A stretch of DNA of 64,000 nucleotides from positions 186,001-250,000 of the forward strand of contig CAWFLT010000001.1 of the NCBI GenBank assembly GCA_963816795.1, in the 5' to 3' direction. Of this stretch, positions 48,180-58,613 are shown one piece after another. The notes under the pieces were generated by a model. That model was not told where the DNA came from, ran no database searches, and saw only the letters and a list, made by a program, of their open reading frames with translations. The number at the start of each line of letters is the position of its first letter. Position 1 is the stretch's first letter. Source of the stretch: CAWFLT01 sp963816795. Its GTDB lineage: Bacteria > Acidobacteriota > Vicinamibacteria > Vicinamibacterales > SCN-69-37. A program made the position numbers and the translations under genes.

Positions 48180-49185
48180 TCAGCTCTGCCGCCTGCAGGC
48201 GTCGTAGATCCGTTCGACGATCTCGAGCGCCTGGACGCCGGCCTCGCCGTCCACCATCGGCCGCCCGCCGGTCCGAATCGCGCGCTCGAAATCGGTGAAC
48301 TGACGCTCGAAGGGCGTCAACGAGATGGCCATCGGATCGGAGGCGCCCGACGCGACGTTGGTGTCCACCGGCGCGGGGTCGCCCCGATCGTCCTCGACAT
48401 CCCACGTGACCAGCCGGTCGCCCGAGATGATCGCCGTGCCCTTCGAGCCGTGCAGCTCGATCCGTTCCGGGTAGCCGGGCCAAAACGACGTCGCCGCCTG
48501 GATCACGCCGGTCGCGCCGTTCTCGTACCGCAGCAGCGCGGAAACGACATCCTCGGACTCGATCTTGTGCGTGGCGCCGATCTGCCACATGGCGGCGATG
48601 TCTCGGACGGGCCCGGCGAACCACCTGAGCAGATCCACCTGGTGAATCGCCTGGTTGATCAATGCGCCGCCGCCCTCGGTCGCCCAGCTGCCCTTGATCG
48701 GTCGGGAGTAGTACTCATTCGATCGATGCCATTTCACGTAGGCATCGCACTGGATGAGCCGCCCCAGCCGGCCGTCCGAAATCGCCTTCGTCAGGAACTG
48801 GCTCGCGTCGTCGAAGCGATGCTGACTGACGACGCCGAACACGACGCCCGCGCGCGCGGCGGCGTCAACCATCTGTCGCGCAGTGGCGACGTTCGTCGCC
48901 ACCGGTTTCTCGACCTGCACGTGTTTGCCGTGCCTGGCCGCCGAGCTCGAGCGGCTGCAAGCGGAAGTCTGGAAACGTGCAGACGTCGATCGCTTCGACG
49001 TCGGGATGCCGGCAAACGTCTTCGTAGTCGGGCAGGAACTCGGCGCCGAACTCGGCCGCGAAGGCGCGGCCTTGCTCGACGTCGAGACTGGTACAGGCGC
49101 GAATCGGATTGCCGAGGCTCTTGTGCGCCCGCGCGTGCATGCGCGCGATGGCGCCGGTGCCGATCAGGCCGATGCTGAGACTCAT
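48180..49185 (-). CDS. Gfo/Idh/MocA-family oxidoreductase (frameshifted)
   Basis: An NAD(P)-dependent sugar or inositol dehydrogenase-like enzyme of about 334 residues. The N-terminal Rossmann motif IGLIGTGAIARMHARAH, the catalytic EKPVA lysine motif and the GGGALINQAIHQVDLLRWF block (Asp/His pair) are present. An extra G near 48948 separates LQPLEL from AARHGKHVQVEKPVA. It begins 13 bp after the stop of the membrane-dehydrogenase/cytochrome gene, so the rhaM-dehydrogenase-Gfo set is probably one operon for sugar oxidation. Confidence 0.87.
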
Positions 49186-49198
49186 GACGCGGCCCGCA

Positions 49199-51931
49199 CT
49201 ACGGACGCCCGCCGCCCAGCAGCTTGAGCAATTCGTCGTTCGTCCAGGGACGCGTGCGCGTCGCGGTCGCTTTACGAATCTCGGCGACTTCAGCGGCGGC
49301 CACCGCCGGCGCCGTATGTCCCCACTCTCGATGGATGTAGGTGAGGACCGCGGCCACCTGGTTGTCGTCGAGCGCCGCCCCCAGCGGCGGCATCAGGCCG
49401 ACCGGTCCTTCCTTCCCGTTGAGGAGAATGCGCGCGCCGATCGCCGCCGGCGCGAGCGCCAGCTGCGATCCGATCAGCGACGGCGCGATCTTCTCGAGTC
49501 CGCGACCGTCCTTCTGATGGCACGCCATGCAGAGCGTGTTGTAGACCTCGCGTCCGGCCTCGAAGCGCTTTTGCTCTTCAGGAGTGAGCGGAGCGGCGGC
49601 CGGCGCCGCACCCGGCTTGCCGGGCCAGACGACCCGCGCGAGCACGGCGGTCGTCCGCGTGCCCAAGCTCCGTCTTGTCGCGAGCGGCGAGCGCCACGAG
49701 CGCAGGCTCGCGGGAAAGCTTCAGCGACGGGCCGCGCCTGGCCGCCGCGGCCACCCGCCCGGCCGGCGGCCGGCTCGGCGCGGCCGCCTCGGGGCCGCGG
49801 GCTGTCCTGCGCCAGCCTGTCCGGCCCGCCCTCGCGCCGGGAACGCCGAGGCACCGCCGGGTCCGCCGCGCTGACCTGGCGCCGACGGATCGCCGGCGGC
49901 GCGCCCGGCGCCACCGCCAGCTGCGCCGGGCCCCGCGCCGCGCCCGGTCAGCATCGCCTGGTTGATCAGCGCTCCCTCTGCACCGCGCAGCAGCGCCGAC
50001 CGCTGCCACGCCGGCGTCGCGTCGCGCGCGATCAGATCGAACACATCCTGCACGGACGCGTCGTCTGCGCCACGCACGACCGTCGCCGCCAGCATCGTCA
50101 ATGCCGCGCCGAGCTGCGGCGTTTCGGCGGACGAGGCCAGCAAGAGCTTGATCACGGCAGGCTCGAGGCCGCGCAAGCCACTGATCGCGGCATCGACCAC
50201 GATCGGATCGTCGCCATGTTTCTCGAGCATCCTGGCGATCGCGGGCTCCCGCGCGCCGACCGGCAACTCCCCGAGCGACGCCGCGAGCTGCCGCCGCACC
50301 GACCAGTCGGCGTCGTCAATCCGCGCAATCACTGCCGCGTGCATTGGATGCGCGGGCATACGCAGCCAGCGCTCGGCCAGGCGCACGGCTGACAGGCGGA
50401 TGTCGCGCGACGAATCGCCCAGCGCCGCCGTCACCGTGGACGCCTCGATGCGGTCGATACCGTCGAGCGTCCAGAGCGCGTGCAGCCGCGCGCGGCCGTC
50501 CTTGCCGGTTTCCGCCAGTTGCTTCAACTGCGGTTGCACGCCCGGCGCACCGCGCTCGACCAACAGCCGCTGCGCCGTGTCGCGATACCAGCCGTTGGGA
50601 TGCGACAGTCGTTGCACGAGCTGCGCCGGCGTGTCTTTGGACAAGACGGGCCGCGCCGCACGCTTTGTCGACGTATGCACGACTCGATAGATCCGGCCCA
50701 GCCCCGTGGGCAACTCGAGTTTGTTGGCGATGATGTGATCGCGCAGATACTCGGTGATGTAGCCGCGGTGCTGGATGATGCCGCGGTACATGTCGACGAC
50801 GTACAGCGTGCCGTCTGGCGTAGAAAACAGATTCACGGGCCGAAATCGTTCGTCCGTCGAAGCGATGAACTCGCCGCGCTCGTACGCCCGCTCGGCTTTG
50901 AGACCCGTGCCGGTATCCTTGATCACGAGCCGGCCGACCAGATTGCCGGACGGTTCCGCGATGAAGACGTTGCCGTAGAGATCGTTCGGCAGCCGGTCGC
51001 CGCGATACACCGTCGGCGCCGCTGCCGCCGTGTAGGCCGCCAGTGTGCCATCGGCGCGGAGGACGCCATCCTGATATCCGCGATTGACGCCGCGAGTCGG
51101 GCGCAGCGGGTAGACGGCGTTGGCCTGCTGATCGGCGATCGACTCGTAGCTGCCGCGGGTCCGGAGCAGATTCGGGTTTCTGAGCAGGGAAATCGCCGGC
51201 ACCAGGTCGACGTACAGCGCCGCCGAGTTGGTGTTGCGATAGATGCGGCCCGCGTCGTCCATGGTCACGCCCCACTGGCCGCGTGAGAGCGTGCGCTGCA
51301 TCTCGAACTTGCCGTCCTTCAGCCGCAGGAAGCCGTCGTGCTCGGAGGTGTACATCCAGTTGTCGAGCGCCCAGAAGAGGCCGTTGGCATTGTGCTCGAC
51401 GTTGGCGTCACGCTGTCCGTAGGTGTTCGTGACGACGTCTTTGGTATCCGCCTTGAGATCGCCGTTCGTGTCGCGCGCGAGCCAGAGGTTTGGCGGTTCG
51501 GCGATCAACACGCCGCGGTCGAGGACTTTCAGCGCGCGCGGCAGCACGAGCCCATCCGCGAAGACCGTCCGCTTGTCCATCGTGCCGTCGTCGTTCGTGT
51601 CCTCGAGCACCACGACCCGCCCGGTCGGATTGTGCTCCGTCGACGCCGGCATGTCCTCCATGTAGCCGACCATCTCGATGACGTACATCCGGCCGTCTGG
51701 ATCGAAGTCGATGGCCACGGGATCCTGCACCATCGGCTCGCTGACGACGAGCTCGAGCCGGTAGCCCGGCGGCATCACGATCTTTGCCATCGACTGGGCC
51801 GGCGTCAGCACCGGCGAGTCGGCGGACACATTCTGGAGCGGCGGCGGCCACGTCGGCGTCTGGCCTCCGGCGATCACCGTCACGCCCGCGACGATCGCGA
51901 GGACGGCGGCACTGCGGGTGAACAGGGTCAT
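49199..51931 (-). CDS. PVC-type membrane-bound dehydrogenase/HEAT/cytochrome c fusion (frameshifted)
   Basis: A secreted protein of about 910 residues. After the signal peptide (AAVLAIVAGVTVIAGGQ) comes a beta-propeller of the PVC putative membrane-bound dehydrogenase type (VAIDFDPDGRMYVIEMVGYM, then HNANGLFWALDNWMYTSEHD). HEAT-like repeats follow (about 480-640), then a Gly/Ala/Pro-rich linker and a C-terminal cytochrome c domain with CMACHQKDGRG and a GLMPPLG methionine. Frame changes sit in the linker (two between about 49730 and 49870) and at about 49663 before TRTTAVLARVVWP. It likely oxidises a sugar and passes electrons to its haem. Confidence 0.83.
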
Positions 51932-51935
51932 TCGG

Positions 51936-52259
51936 TCATCCTTGCGACGAAAGGTGAAACACCTCGCGCAGATCTCGCGAGATGGGACTGGCGTCGGGGT
52001 TGGACGGCATCAGGTCGCGCATCGAGTGCCACCACCGCTGACACTCCGGCGTCGACGCGATCGCCTGCCAGCGCGCTTCGCTCTCGATCTCGGCGTAGGC
52101 GAAGAGATCGCCGCTCACCGGGTCCAGAAAAATCGAGTAGGTCCGCACACCATGAGCGAGGAGCACGGCCTCGAGCTCGGGCCAGATCGGCTGATGGCGC
52201 CGGGCGTATTCCGCCTCGTGCCCGCCGTGCACCGACATCCGAAACGCTTTCCGGAGCAT
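51936..52259 (-). CDS. rhaM: L-rhamnose mutarotase
   Basis: A 107-residue RhaM/YiiL-type mutarotase that interconverts the anomers of L-rhamnose. Length and pattern match: His22 in RRHQPIWPELE, TYSIFLDPVSGDLFAYAEIE and the C-terminal CQRWWHSMRDLMP. It precedes the membrane-dehydrogenase gene by 4 bp, so the pair is coupled. Its presence makes a 6-deoxysugar the likely substrate of this neighbourhood. Intact. Confidence 0.92.
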   Translation of the reverse strand: MLRKAFRMSVHGGHEAEYARRHQPIWPELEAVLLAHGVRTYSIFLDPVSGDLFAYAEIESEARWQAIASTPECQRWWHSMRDLMPSNPDASPISRDLREVFHLSSQG

Positions 52260-52297
52260 TCAACCGATGAGCTTACCACCGGGGCGCGAGAACCCGA

Positions 52298-53365
52298 TCA
52301 GTGCGGCAGTCCCTTCACGTGCTCGCGCAGCAGGTCGCGGCCGAAGTCGCCGTTGAAGTCGCGCCACACCGAATGGACGTGATTGCCGTCGTTCTGGGTG
52401 TTGTCGTACTCGATGAGGAACGTCGGCCCCTGCACCCGGTAGTAGTGCTTCTTGCCCTTTTCGGTTTCCCCCGCCCACGCAAACGTGATCTTCTCCAGCC
52501 CGGCCTGCTTGATCTTCGCCAGGCGGTCGGCGGCGACATCGTCGGACATCTTCGACGCGTAGGCGTCGATCACCTGCATGAGGAGCCCGCGCTGGTTGGC
52601 GTTCATCTCGGCCGCCGGCAGACCGGCTGGCGAGAGCGGATCGATCTTGACGGTCGTCATCGTCACGATGTCGTTCGGCGCGACGGCGTTGAACACGGCC
52701 GCGGCGCGCTGTTTCTCGTCGAGCGCGAGCACGAGCGCGCGGCCGGTGTCTTCCTCAGACGCCAGAATGCGATGGCCCGTGCGTGGGCCCTCGCGAATCT
52801 CGTGCGGGTTGCTGCCGAAGAACGCCGGCGAGCTCGCGACCGCGCTGTTGTTGGCAATGGTGAAATGCAGCGAGAGGTGATGCCCCTCGATCCGCCAGCC
52901 CCAGACGCCCTTGGGCGCCGGCGTGCCGAAGACGGAGAAGAAGTAGAGCTCCGGATCGCGCGTCATGCCCCCACGGCCACCGCGCGCGTTCGCGCTCTCG
53001 ATCGCCTTGAGGACCGTTTCGAGCTCGATGATGGCGGTGGCGGTGAGGTAGCCGCGCTGGCTGAGCGCTGCACGCAGCATGTTGAGCGCGAGCTCGCGCT
53101 GCGGCTCGCTCATCGACTTCAGCGGGACGCCGTTGCGCGGAAACGTGTTCACCGGAATGAAGTTCCAACGGAGGCGCTCGTCAGACTCCATCGGAAACGA
53201 CGCTTGCTGGCGGAGCTCGGGCGTCAGCCCCTCGAGAAACCGGCCAGCCGCCACGGTCATCGCCGCGGCCGATGCGGCGCGCTGCGACGCCGCGACCACA
53301 GCGGCCAGGCCAGCCACGAAGACCGCGAGACCCAGGACCGCACGACTGTTCATTGGAAGGCGCAT
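52298..53365 (-). CDS. DUF3500 domain-containing secreted protein
   Basis: A 355-residue exported protein whose core (WGWRIEGHHLSLHFTIANN, then AFFGSNPHEIREGPRTGHR, and YYRVQGPTFLIEYDNTQNDG) is DUF3500, a family of unknown function common in soil bacteria. Conserved histidines in EGHHLSLHF and NDGNHVHSVWRD suggest metal binding. I prefer the ATG at 53365, which has a GAGG box at suitable distance, over the upstream GTG. Intact. Confidence 0.85.
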   Translation of the reverse strand: MRLPMNSRAVLGLAVFVAGLAAVVAASQRAASAAAMTVAAGRFLEGLTPELRQQASFPMESDERLRWNFIPVNTFPRNGVPLKSMSEPQRELALNMLRAALSQRGYLTATAIIELETVLKAIESANARGGRGGMTRDPELYFFSVFGTPAPKGVWGWRIEGHHLSLHFTIANNSAVASSPAFFGSNPHEIREGPRTGHRILASEEDTGRALVLALDEKQRAAAVFNAVAPNDIVTMTTVKIDPLSPAGLPAAEMNANQRGLLMQVIDAYASKMSDDVAADRLAKIKQAGLEKITFAWAGETEKGKKHYYRVQGPTFLIEYDNTQNDGNHVHSVWRDFNGDFGRDLLREHVKGLPH

Positions 53366-53485
53366 GCTCACCTCGTCGGGTCACCGTAAACCGCGGCTGA
53401 CGCGGTGTCAATGGCGATTTCCGGTCCCATCATCGATTGCACACGGGCGCTCGGCAGGTGCAGAATGCCCGCACCGGAGGGGACG

Positions 53486-53930
53486 ATGACGAGAGGTCGA
53501 TGGGTTCAGGCAACGGCGGTCGCCGCTGCGTTTGTCATGGGGTACGCGTTTCGCGGAGCGACGTCAATCAGCACACCAGTCGAGGCACAGACCGCCAACC
53601 GCGTGTTCGAACTGAGAACGTACACCGCGCCGCCTGGGAAGCTCGAGGCGCTCAAGACGCGCTTTCGTGATCACACGACGCGGCTGTTCACCAAGCACGG
53701 CATGACGAACATCGGCTACTGGCAGCCGATCGATCCCCCGCTCTCCGAAAACACGCTGACCTACATCCTGGCCTATCCCAGCCGTGAAGCGGCGCAGAAG
53801 GCGTGGGCCGCGTTCCGGGTCGATCCCGAATGGGTCAAGGCGCGAACGGCCTCGGAAGTCGACGGCCCCATCACGAGCGGTGTCACGTCAGTGTTCTTGA
53901 ACCCGGTCGACTTCTCGGCCGATCAAGTAG
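53486..53930 (+). CDS. NIPSNAP-family protein (frameshift near the stop)
   Basis: A roughly 147-residue protein with an N-terminal signal or anchor (ATAVAAAFVMGYAFRGATS) and a ferredoxin-like NIPSNAP domain: RVFELRTYTAPPGKLEALKT, then HGMTNIGYWQPID and YPSREAAQKAWAAF. GGAGGGG precedes the ATG. The family usually ends VFLNPVDFSPLK-stop; here an extra G near 53917 hides that end, and with it removed the protein ends VDFSPIK at the TAG 53928-53930. Function of the family in bacteria is unknown. Confidence 0.8.
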
Positions 53931-53980
53931 AGCGGATCGGGCTGCGACCCGCCATTTCGCGACTCACGACCCGAGCCGCG

Positions 53981-55078
53981 CTACTTTTTCACGTAGGTCT
54001 TGCTGAACCCCGTCCGCATGTTGGTGACGGTGAACGTGCCGGTATGTTCGGCGGAGATCCGAATCGCGTGCGCCGGCGCGTGTGCGGCGGCCGCAGGGCC
54101 GCCGCCGCGTGACGTGCCGCCGAGCACCGCCGCAAGCGTCGCCGGCTCTTCGAGATTAGCGACGAACACGCCGGCGCTGTTGTGCTCGACACCCGCCGTG
54201 TACGACCAGTGCAGCTGCCAGATGTCCTCGAGGCCGGGGGACGATCGCAGGATCTGCATCGCCGCCGGCGCCGCCCCTTTCCGCGTGCCGTTCGACATCA
54301 CGGCGACACGCGGGCGGACGCCATGCACCAGCGCTTCCGACCCGGACGAGTCCTGCCCGTGGTGGGTGACGATGTAGAGGTCCACCGTCCCGATCGGGTT
54401 GACCGGGCACATCAGCTCGATCTCGTTGTTCCAGAGCAGATCCCCCAGATCAATCACGCGGAACTGCCCGTAGGTGACGACGCTGCCGACCGACTGCGCG
54501 TTCTCGTCTCTCGCGGTGAGTGGCGCATTGTCCTTCGGCTTGGAGACACCGCACGCCGGATTCTGCCGCCCGGCGCCCTGGAGCGGCGCCTTCAATCCGG
54601 TGCCGCCGGCGGTGACGATTCGCCAATCCAGGCCGGTGATGGGAACGCGGTCGCCCGGCTTCAACACTGTGTGTTTCGCCTGCGCCCGAAGCTCGGCGTA
54701 CGCGGCCTGAAACCCCGTCACTTGCTCCTTCTCTTCCGCCGTCGGCCCGTGATCGAGGAAATGACGAATCGGCACCCGCTTGGCGAGCTCGATCATTCCG
54801 CCGATGTGATCGACGTGATAATGCGTGGAGACCAGGTAGTCGATCTGCTTGAGCCCAATCTGCGACAACAGCGTCAGGATCCGGTCCGTGTCCCGTCCGC
54901 CGGGATTCCCGCTGTCGATCATCAGGGACTCACCCGACGGCGAGATGAACAGCGTCGCCTTCCCGCCTTCGGTATCGACGACGTAGATCTCGAGAGGCGC
55001 GCTGGTCCGGGTCTGCGTGGCGAGCAGCCCCGCCGACAGCGATAGCACGGCCAGCATGATGAGCCTGAGGCGCGTCAT
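53981..55078 (-). CDS. Secreted metallo-beta-lactamase-fold protein (ComEC-type domain)
   Basis: A 365-residue exported MBL-fold hydrolase with a signal peptide (LIMLAVLSLSAGLLATQT). The domain resembles the free-standing ComEC/Rec2 metallo-hydrolase: EIYVVDTEGGKATLFISPSG, MIDSGNPGGRDTDRIL, then STHYHVDHIGGM (HxHxDH) and YIVTHHGQDSSGSEALVHGV. No membrane competence domain is present, so this is a stand-alone enzyme, perhaps a secreted nuclease or phosphodiesterase. Intact and convergent with the NIPSNAP gene. Confidence 0.86.
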   Translation of the reverse strand: MTRLRLIMLAVLSLSAGLLATQTRTSAPLEIYVVDTEGGKATLFISPSGESLMIDSGNPGGRDTDRILTLLSQIGLKQIDYLVSTHYHVDHIGGMIELAKRVPIRHFLDHGPTAEEKEQVTGFQAAYAELRAQAKHTVLKPGDRVPITGLDWRIVTAGGTGLKAPLQGAGRQNPACGVSKPKDNAPLTARDENAQSVGSVVTYGQFRVIDLGDLLWNNEIELMCPVNPIGTVDLYIVTHHGQDSSGSEALVHGVRPRVAVMSNGTRKGAAPAAMQILRSSPGLEDIWQLHWSYTAGVEHNSAGVFVANLEEPATLAAVLGGTSRGGGPAAAAHAPAHAIRISAEHTGTFTVTNMRTGFSKTYVKK

Positions 55079-55159
55079 GACGAATCCCCCGCGGGCATTG
55101 TGGATCGGCCACGGGCGATCAGGTCGGATTTTCGCAGTCACCCAGTACAATGCGCGGCA

Positions 55160-55942
55160 ATGCCAACCTCCGCACCCGTGCTCGATCGCTTCCGGCTCGA
55201 CGGCAAGATTGCCCTGGTGACAGGCGGCGCACGCGGCCTGGGCTTGACGATGGCGACGGCACTGGCCGAAGCCGGCGCCGACGTCGCACTCGCGGGCCGC
55301 TCGCTCGATGCCTGCGAGACCGCCGCGGCCAGCCTGGCCACCGCGACCGGCCGCCGGGCCCGCGGATTCGCTGCCGACGTGACCAAGCTGGCCGAACTCG
55401 ACCGGCTGGCCGGCGAGGTCGACGCCGCCCTCGGCCCGGTCGACATCCTGATCAACAACGCCGGCATCAACATCCGCGGCCCGATCACTCAGTTGACCGA
55501 GGCCGACTGGGACGCCGTCATCGACACGAACTTGAAGGGGCCGTTCCTCTGCGCCCGGGCGTTTGGCCCCGGCATGGTCACGCGCGGGTGGGGACGCGTC
55601 ATCAACCTCGCCTCCGTGCTCGGCGTCATCGCGCTCGCCGGCCGGGCGCCCTACGCGTCGTCGAAAGCTGGCGTCATCAATCTGACGCGCGTCCTGGCGC
55701 TCGAGTGGGCGGGCACCGGGGTGACCGCCAACGCCATCTGCCCGGGTGCGTTTGCGACCGAAATGAATCGTCAGCTGCTCGACGATCCGGTGAAGTACAA
55801 GGAATTCGTCAGCCGGATTCCGATGGGCCGCTGGGGCGAGCTGGACGAAATGGCCGGCGCGGTCGTGTTCCTCGCGTCGCCGGCGGCGTCGTACGTCACC
55901 GGCAGCGCGCTCTTCGTCGACGGAGGGTGGACCGCGCGATGA
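55160..55942 (+). CDS. SDR-family sugar-acid/alcohol dehydrogenase
   Basis: A 260-residue classical SDR close to gluconate 5-dehydrogenase or 2-keto-3-deoxy-sugar-acid dehydrogenase. Motifs: ALVTGGARGLGL, AGRSLDACE (Arg, possible NADP preference), NNAGI, catalytic NLASVLG and YASSKAGVINLTRVLA, and the C-terminal SYVTGSALFVDGGW. The start gives a normal N-terminus (VLDRFRLDGKIALV). The stop overlaps the dehydratase ATG, so the enzymes are coupled; dehydrogenation of a sugar or keto-deoxy acid in the same pathway is inferred. Intact. Confidence 0.88.
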   Translation: MPTSAPVLDRFRLDGKIALVTGGARGLGLTMATALAEAGADVALAGRSLDACETAAASLATATGRRARGFAADVTKLAELDRLAGEVDAALGPVDILINNAGINIRGPITQLTEADWDAVIDTNLKGPFLCARAFGPGMVTRGWGRVINLASVLGVIALAGRAPYASSKAGVINLTRVLALEWAGTGVTANAICPGAFATEMNRQLLDDPVKYKEFVSRIPMGRWGELDEMAGAVVFLASPAASYVTGSALFVDGGWTAR

Positions 55943-57657
55943 CCAAACCGAAGTTCCGCTCGGCCGCCTGGTTCAGCAAGCTGGACAAGGACGGCTTCAT
56001 TCACCGCAGCTGGGTTGGCCGCGGGCTGCCGCCCGACGTCTTCGATGGCCGGCCGATCGTCGGCATCTGCAACACCTGGTCGGAGCTGACGCCGTGCAAC
56101 GGCACGTTCCGTGAGCTGGCCGAACACGTGAAGCGCGGCGTGTGGGAAGCGGGCGGGCTGCCGTTCGAGTTTCCGGTGATGTCGACCGGCGAGACGAGCC
56201 TGCGGCCGACGGCGATGCTGTTCCGCAATCTCGTCAGCATGGACGTCGAAGAGTCGATCCGCGGCAATCCGATCGACGGCGTGGTGCTGCTCTGCGGCTG
56301 CGACAAGACGACGCCCTCGCTCATCATGGGCGCTGCCAGTTGCGACGTGCCGGCCATCGTCGTCTCCGGCGGCGCGATGTTGAACGGCAACTATCGCGGC
56401 AAGCCGATCGGGTCGGGCACAGACGTCTGGCGGTTCAGCGAAGAAGTCCGCGCCGGGCGGATGACGCCGCAGGAGTTCTTCGAAGCCGAGTCCTGCATGT
56501 CGCGATCGAGCGGCGTGTGCATGGTGATGGGCACCGCGTCGACGATGGCCAGCGTGGTGGAAGCACTGGGGCTGGGCTTGCCTCAGAATGCCGCGATTCC
56601 GGCCGTTGACTCCCGCCGCTTTGCGCTCGCGCATCAGGCCGGGCGGCGCATCGTCGACCTCATCAGGCAAGACGTCCGGATTTCGCGCATCCTCACGCGC
56701 GAGGCGTTCGAGAACGCGATCCGCGTCAACGGCGCCGTGGGAGGATCGACGAACGCCGTGATTCATCTGCTCGCCATGGCCGGACGCGCCGGCATCCCGC
56801 TCTCGCTCGACGACTGGGACACGCTTGGCCGGGACGTGCCGACGCTGGCGAATCTGATGCCGTCGGGCCAGTACTTGATGGAAGATTTCTACTACGCTGG
56901 CGGCGTGCCAGCGGTGATGCGCTCGCTCGGTGAGCATGGGTTGCTGCACCGCGACGCGCTGACGGTGAACGGCAAGACGGCGTGGGAGAACTGCCACGAC
57001 GCGCCGGCGTGGAACGACGACGTCATCCGTCCGTTCGATCGGCCGATGGTGGCGCAGGGCGGAATCGCGGTCTTGCGTGGCAACCTCGCGCCGGATGGCG
57101 CGGTGCTCAAACCGTCGGCGGCGTCGCCGCACCTGATGAAGCACCGCGGCCGCGCCGTCGTGTTCGAAAACATCGAGCACTATCGGACGCGCATCAACGA
57201 TCCCGCGCTCGACGTCGACGGCGACTGCGTGCTGGTGCTCAAGGGCTGTGGGCCAAAGGGGTATCCGGGCATGGCGGAAGTCGGCAACATGGGGCTGCCG
57301 CCAAAAGTGCTCAAGCAGGGCATCACGGACATGGTGCGCATCTCCGACGCGCGAATGAGCGGCACGGCGTACGGCACGGCGATCCTCCACGTCTCGCCGG
57401 AAGCGGCAGCCGGCGGACCGCTCGCGCTCGTCCAGGACGGCGACATGATTGCGCTCGACGTCGCCGCTCGCTCGCTGACGCTCGACGTCGAGGCGGGCGA
57501 ACTGGCGCGGCGGCGCGCCGCGTGGCAGGCGCCAGAGCCTCCGGCCGGCGGATACGCCGGACTGTATGTGAAGCACGTTCAGCAAGCCGACCGTGGCGCG
57601 GATTTCGATTTCCTCGTCGGCTGCCGGGGAAATGTCGTGACCAGGGAATCGCATTAA
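55939..57657 (+). CDS. IlvD/Edd-family sugar-acid dehydratase
   Basis: A 572-residue iron-sulfur dehydratase. Cysteine ligands are in TPCNGTFRELA, LCGCDKTTPS and the AESCMSRSSGVCMVMGTAST block; NGAVGGSTNAVIHLLA and PGMAEVGNMGLPP are family hallmarks. The SWVGRGLPPDVF opening and length resemble L-arabinonate/D-xylonate-type dehydratases more than branched-chain IlvD, which agrees with the neighbouring SDR and FAH-family gene. Reaction inferred: aldonate to 2-keto-3-deoxyaldonate. Intact. Confidence 0.9.
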   Translation: MTKPKFRSAAWFSKLDKDGFIHRSWVGRGLPPDVFDGRPIVGICNTWSELTPCNGTFRELAEHVKRGVWEAGGLPFEFPVMSTGETSLRPTAMLFRNLVSMDVEESIRGNPIDGVVLLCGCDKTTPSLIMGAASCDVPAIVVSGGAMLNGNYRGKPIGSGTDVWRFSEEVRAGRMTPQEFFEAESCMSRSSGVCMVMGTASTMASVVEALGLGLPQNAAIPAVDSRRFALAHQAGRRIVDLIRQDVRISRILTREAFENAIRVNGAVGGSTNAVIHLLAMAGRAGIPLSLDDWDTLGRDVPTLANLMPSGQYLMEDFYYAGGVPAVMRSLGEHGLLHRDALTVNGKTAWENCHDAPAWNDDVIRPFDRPMVAQGGIAVLRGNLAPDGAVLKPSAASPHLMKHRGRAVVFENIEHYRTRINDPALDVDGDCVLVLKGCGPKGYPGMAEVGNMGLPPKVLKQGITDMVRISDARMSGTAYGTAILHVSPEAAAGGPLALVQDGDMIALDVAARSLTLDVEAGELARRRAAWQAPEPPAGGYAGLYVKHVQQADRGADFDFLVGCRGNVVTRESH

Positions 57658-57718
57658 CGGGTTCCGGGGTTCCGGGTTCCGAGGTTCCGGAGGTTCGTTC
57701 CGAGGTTCCGAAAGTTCA
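57658..57718 (+). repeat. GGTTCCGG-word repeat
   Basis: About six irregular tandem copies of an 8-9 bp word (GGGTTCCGGGGTTCCGGGTT, then CCGAGGTTCCGGAGGTTC) fill the gap between the dehydratase and the FAH-family gene. An inverted form occurs at 15300-15330. Confidence 0.65.
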
Positions 57719-57732
57719 GGTGGGAGAACGCG

Positions 57733-58574
57733 ATGAAGTTGGTGCGATTCGGGAAGGCGGGCGAAGAACGGCCTGGGATGATTGACGCGAACGGTGATTT
57801 GCGGGATCTGTCCGGTGTGATCGACGACATCGCGGGCAAGACGCTTGCGCCGGAGTCGCTCGCGAAGATCCGCGCGACTCGATCCGGCGACCCTGCCGCG
57901 AGTCGTCCGGCACCCCGCGTCTCGGTCCGTGTGTCGGCCGGGTCGGCAAGTTCGTGGCCATCGGCTTGAACTATTCGGATCACGCGGCCGAATCCAACAT
58001 GCCCGTGCCGGCTGAGCCGGTGGTGTTCATGAAAGCCACGTCGTGCATCTCGGGACCGAACGACGACGTGGTCTTGCCACGCGGCGCCCAGAAAGCCGAC
58101 TGGGAAGTCGAGCTCGGAATCGTCGTCGGCAAGGACGCGAAGTACGTGTCGGAAGCCGACGCCATCTCGCACGTCGCCGGCTACTGCGTCGTCAACGACG
58201 TGTCCGAGCGGGCCTATCAGCTCGAAGGCACCGGACAGTGGGTCAAGGGCAAGAGCGCGGACACGTTTGGCCCGATCGGCCCGTGGCTCGTGACTGCGGA
58301 CGAAATCCCCGACCCGCAGAATCTCGACCTCTGGCTCGACGTGGACGGCAAACGGCGGCAGCAGGGATCGACCAGGACGATGGTCTTCGGCGTCGCGCAT
58401 CTGGTCAGCTATCTCAGCCGGTACATGAGCCTGCAGGCGGGCGACGTCATCACCACCGGCACGCCGCCGGGTGTGGGCCATGGACAGAAGCCGCCAGTGT
58501 ACTTGCGCGCGGGCAACGAGATGCGACTCGGCATCAGCGGACTCGGCGAGCAGAAGCAGCGAGTTGTCGGCTGA
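57733..58574 (+). CDS. Fumarylacetoacetate-hydrolase-family protein (two frameshifts)
   Basis: A roughly 280-residue FAH-fold enzyme of the kind that cleaves 2,4-diketo-3-deoxy sugar acids. After the N-terminus (MKLVRFGKAGEERPGMID) the core reads VAIGLNYSDHAAES, metal ligands KADWEVELGIVVG, VVNDVSERAYQ and ITTGTPPGVGHGQKPP. Two extra bases near 57878 and 57910 disturb residues 48-70; corrected it runs IRAT-DPATLPRV-SGTPRLGPCVGRVGKF. It follows the dehydratase and SDR, completing a set like the non-phosphorylative L-fucose/L-rhamnose route. Confidence 0.85.
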
Positions 58575-58613
58575 GCGATTGCAGGAACGCGGCGGCACGA
58601 CGTTCTACAGAAC

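Noticed and set aside
54182..55045. Plus-strand frame opposite the ComEC-type hydrolase
   Set aside because: Antisense shadow with low-complexity composition; the minus strand carries the HxHxDH motif.
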